Positions 6,798 to 7,202 of a stretch of DNA of 7,202 bases are shown piece by piece. Made by a program: the position numbers and the translations under genes. The stretch's first letter is position 1, and each line of letters starts with the position of its first letter. The stretch lies in contig CAIVBX010000339.1 of assembly GCA_903904275.1 (NCBI GenBank), positions 1 through 7,202 on the forward strand, in the 5' to 3' direction. The DNA comes from an uncultured Pseudomonadota bacterium (lineage in GTDB: Bacteria; Pseudomonadota; Gammaproteobacteria; Methylococcales; Methylomonadaceae). The notes under the pieces are model-generated. The model was not told where the DNA came from. It made no database searches and saw only the letters and a program-made list of their open reading frames with translations.

Positions 6798-7202
6798 ATG
6801 AAAACGTTTTTTTATGGTTTAAGTATCGTGTTGTTTTGTTTATCAAATGCAGCACAGGCTACAGGTCCTCGTGTTACGTCACATCTATTTGAAAAACCTG
6901 AAAATGAAATTTTCGCGTTAGATTTTCCAATCGTTTTGAGTTCCGAATCAGAAAATGGTGGTGTAGCGGCAGAAATAATCAAAGCCGCTTTTAAAAATGA
7001 AAACATTGAAAACACCATTACACCATTACCGTTACAAACCATGATTTCCTATTATTTGGATGAAGAAAATGCGCTGGCGATTGTGGGACATGATTTAGAT
7101 TTAAATAGCACAGAAACCAAAAATGTAATTTTGATTCCCATTTTGCGACTAAAAGAAAGTTATTTCTATTTTCGACCCAAACATGAAACGCTAACGTGGA
7201 CA
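6798..7202 (+). CDS. Partial exported protein, solute-binding-protein-like N-terminus
   Basis: The reading frame stays open for 135 codons to the window end, so the gene is truncated on its 3' side. It begins with a clear signal peptide (MKTFFYGLSIVLFCLSNAAQA, probable cleavage after residue 21). The cysteine at 14 is not in a lipobox, so a soluble periplasmic protein is expected. The mature part reads like the first lobe of family 3 periplasmic binding proteins. The LDFPIVLSSESENGGVAAEIIKAAF region (41-65) fits the family pattern of a ligand-facing Phe-Pro segment followed by a GG-x-x-AEI helix, and KESYFYFRPKH (118-128) fits the later strand. Such proteins bind amino acids or other small molecules; the ligand here cannot be told. 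An AGGAG site and an eight-base gap to the hydrolase stop suggest one transcript. The family call is tentative. Confidence 0.62.
   Translation, partial: MKTFFYGLSIVLFCLSNAAQATGPRVTSHLFEKPENEIFALDFPIVLSSESENGGVAAEIIKAAFKNENIENTITPLPLQTMISYYLDEENALAIVGHDLDLNSTETKNVILIPILRLKESYFYFRPKHETLTWT

Noticed and set aside
6798..6860. Lipoprotein signal in the last gene (cysteine at residue 14)
   Set aside because: The residues before the cysteine (VLF) do not fit a lipobox, and a standard cleavage site AQA follows later.

Overview
The window is AT-rich bacterial DNA. Nearly all of it is one forward-strand gene cluster for System I cytochrome c maturation (Ccm), in the order ccmA-ccmB-[gene fragment]-ccmC-ccmD-ccmE-ccmF-ccmG. 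Two genes unrelated to the textbook operon follow: an exported serine hydrolase of the beta-lactamase/family VIII esterase type, and the start of an exported solute-binding-protein-like gene that is cut by the window end. The Ccm proteins resemble those of Gammaproteobacteria such as Escherichia and Pseudomonas in length, motifs and gene order. An AT-rich gammaproteobacterium is therefore likely, but the genus cannot be named from this sequence.

Layout. Bases 1-160 are a non-coding leader with a consensus -10 hexamer. ccmA (161-772) and ccmB (769-1452) encode the ABC transporter parts of the system. Bases 1453-1610 interrupt the otherwise gapless operon and contain a roughly 47-codon open frame without a start codon. 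It looks like the C-terminal end of a TaqI/Eco57I-type restriction-modification protein. ccmC (1611-2354), ccmD (2351-2512), ccmE (2509-2949), ccmF (2946-4895) and ccmG (4895-5434) then follow with 1-4 base overlaps. After ccmG come the serine hydrolase (5473-6789) and the truncated gene (6798 to the window end). No ccmH or ccmI is present where they usually lie.

How the genes work together. CcmA and CcmB use ATP hydrolysis to release holo-CcmE from CcmC. CcmC, with its tryptophan-rich WWD segment and two periplasmic histidines, loads heme onto the histidine of CcmE (His124 here), assisted by the small CcmD. CcmF receives heme from CcmE and attaches it to apocytochrome c. CcmG is a membrane-anchored thioredoxin-like protein that keeps the CXXCH cysteines reduced. 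All these proteins retain their key residues, so the system looks functional provided CcmH (and CcmI) are encoded elsewhere.

I see no evidence for a wholly new biological system. The most notable points are the restriction-modification gene remnant lodged between ccmB and ccmC, the weak translation start of ccmC that follows it, and the replacement of ccmH/ccmI downstream of ccmG by a hydrolase and a binding-protein gene.
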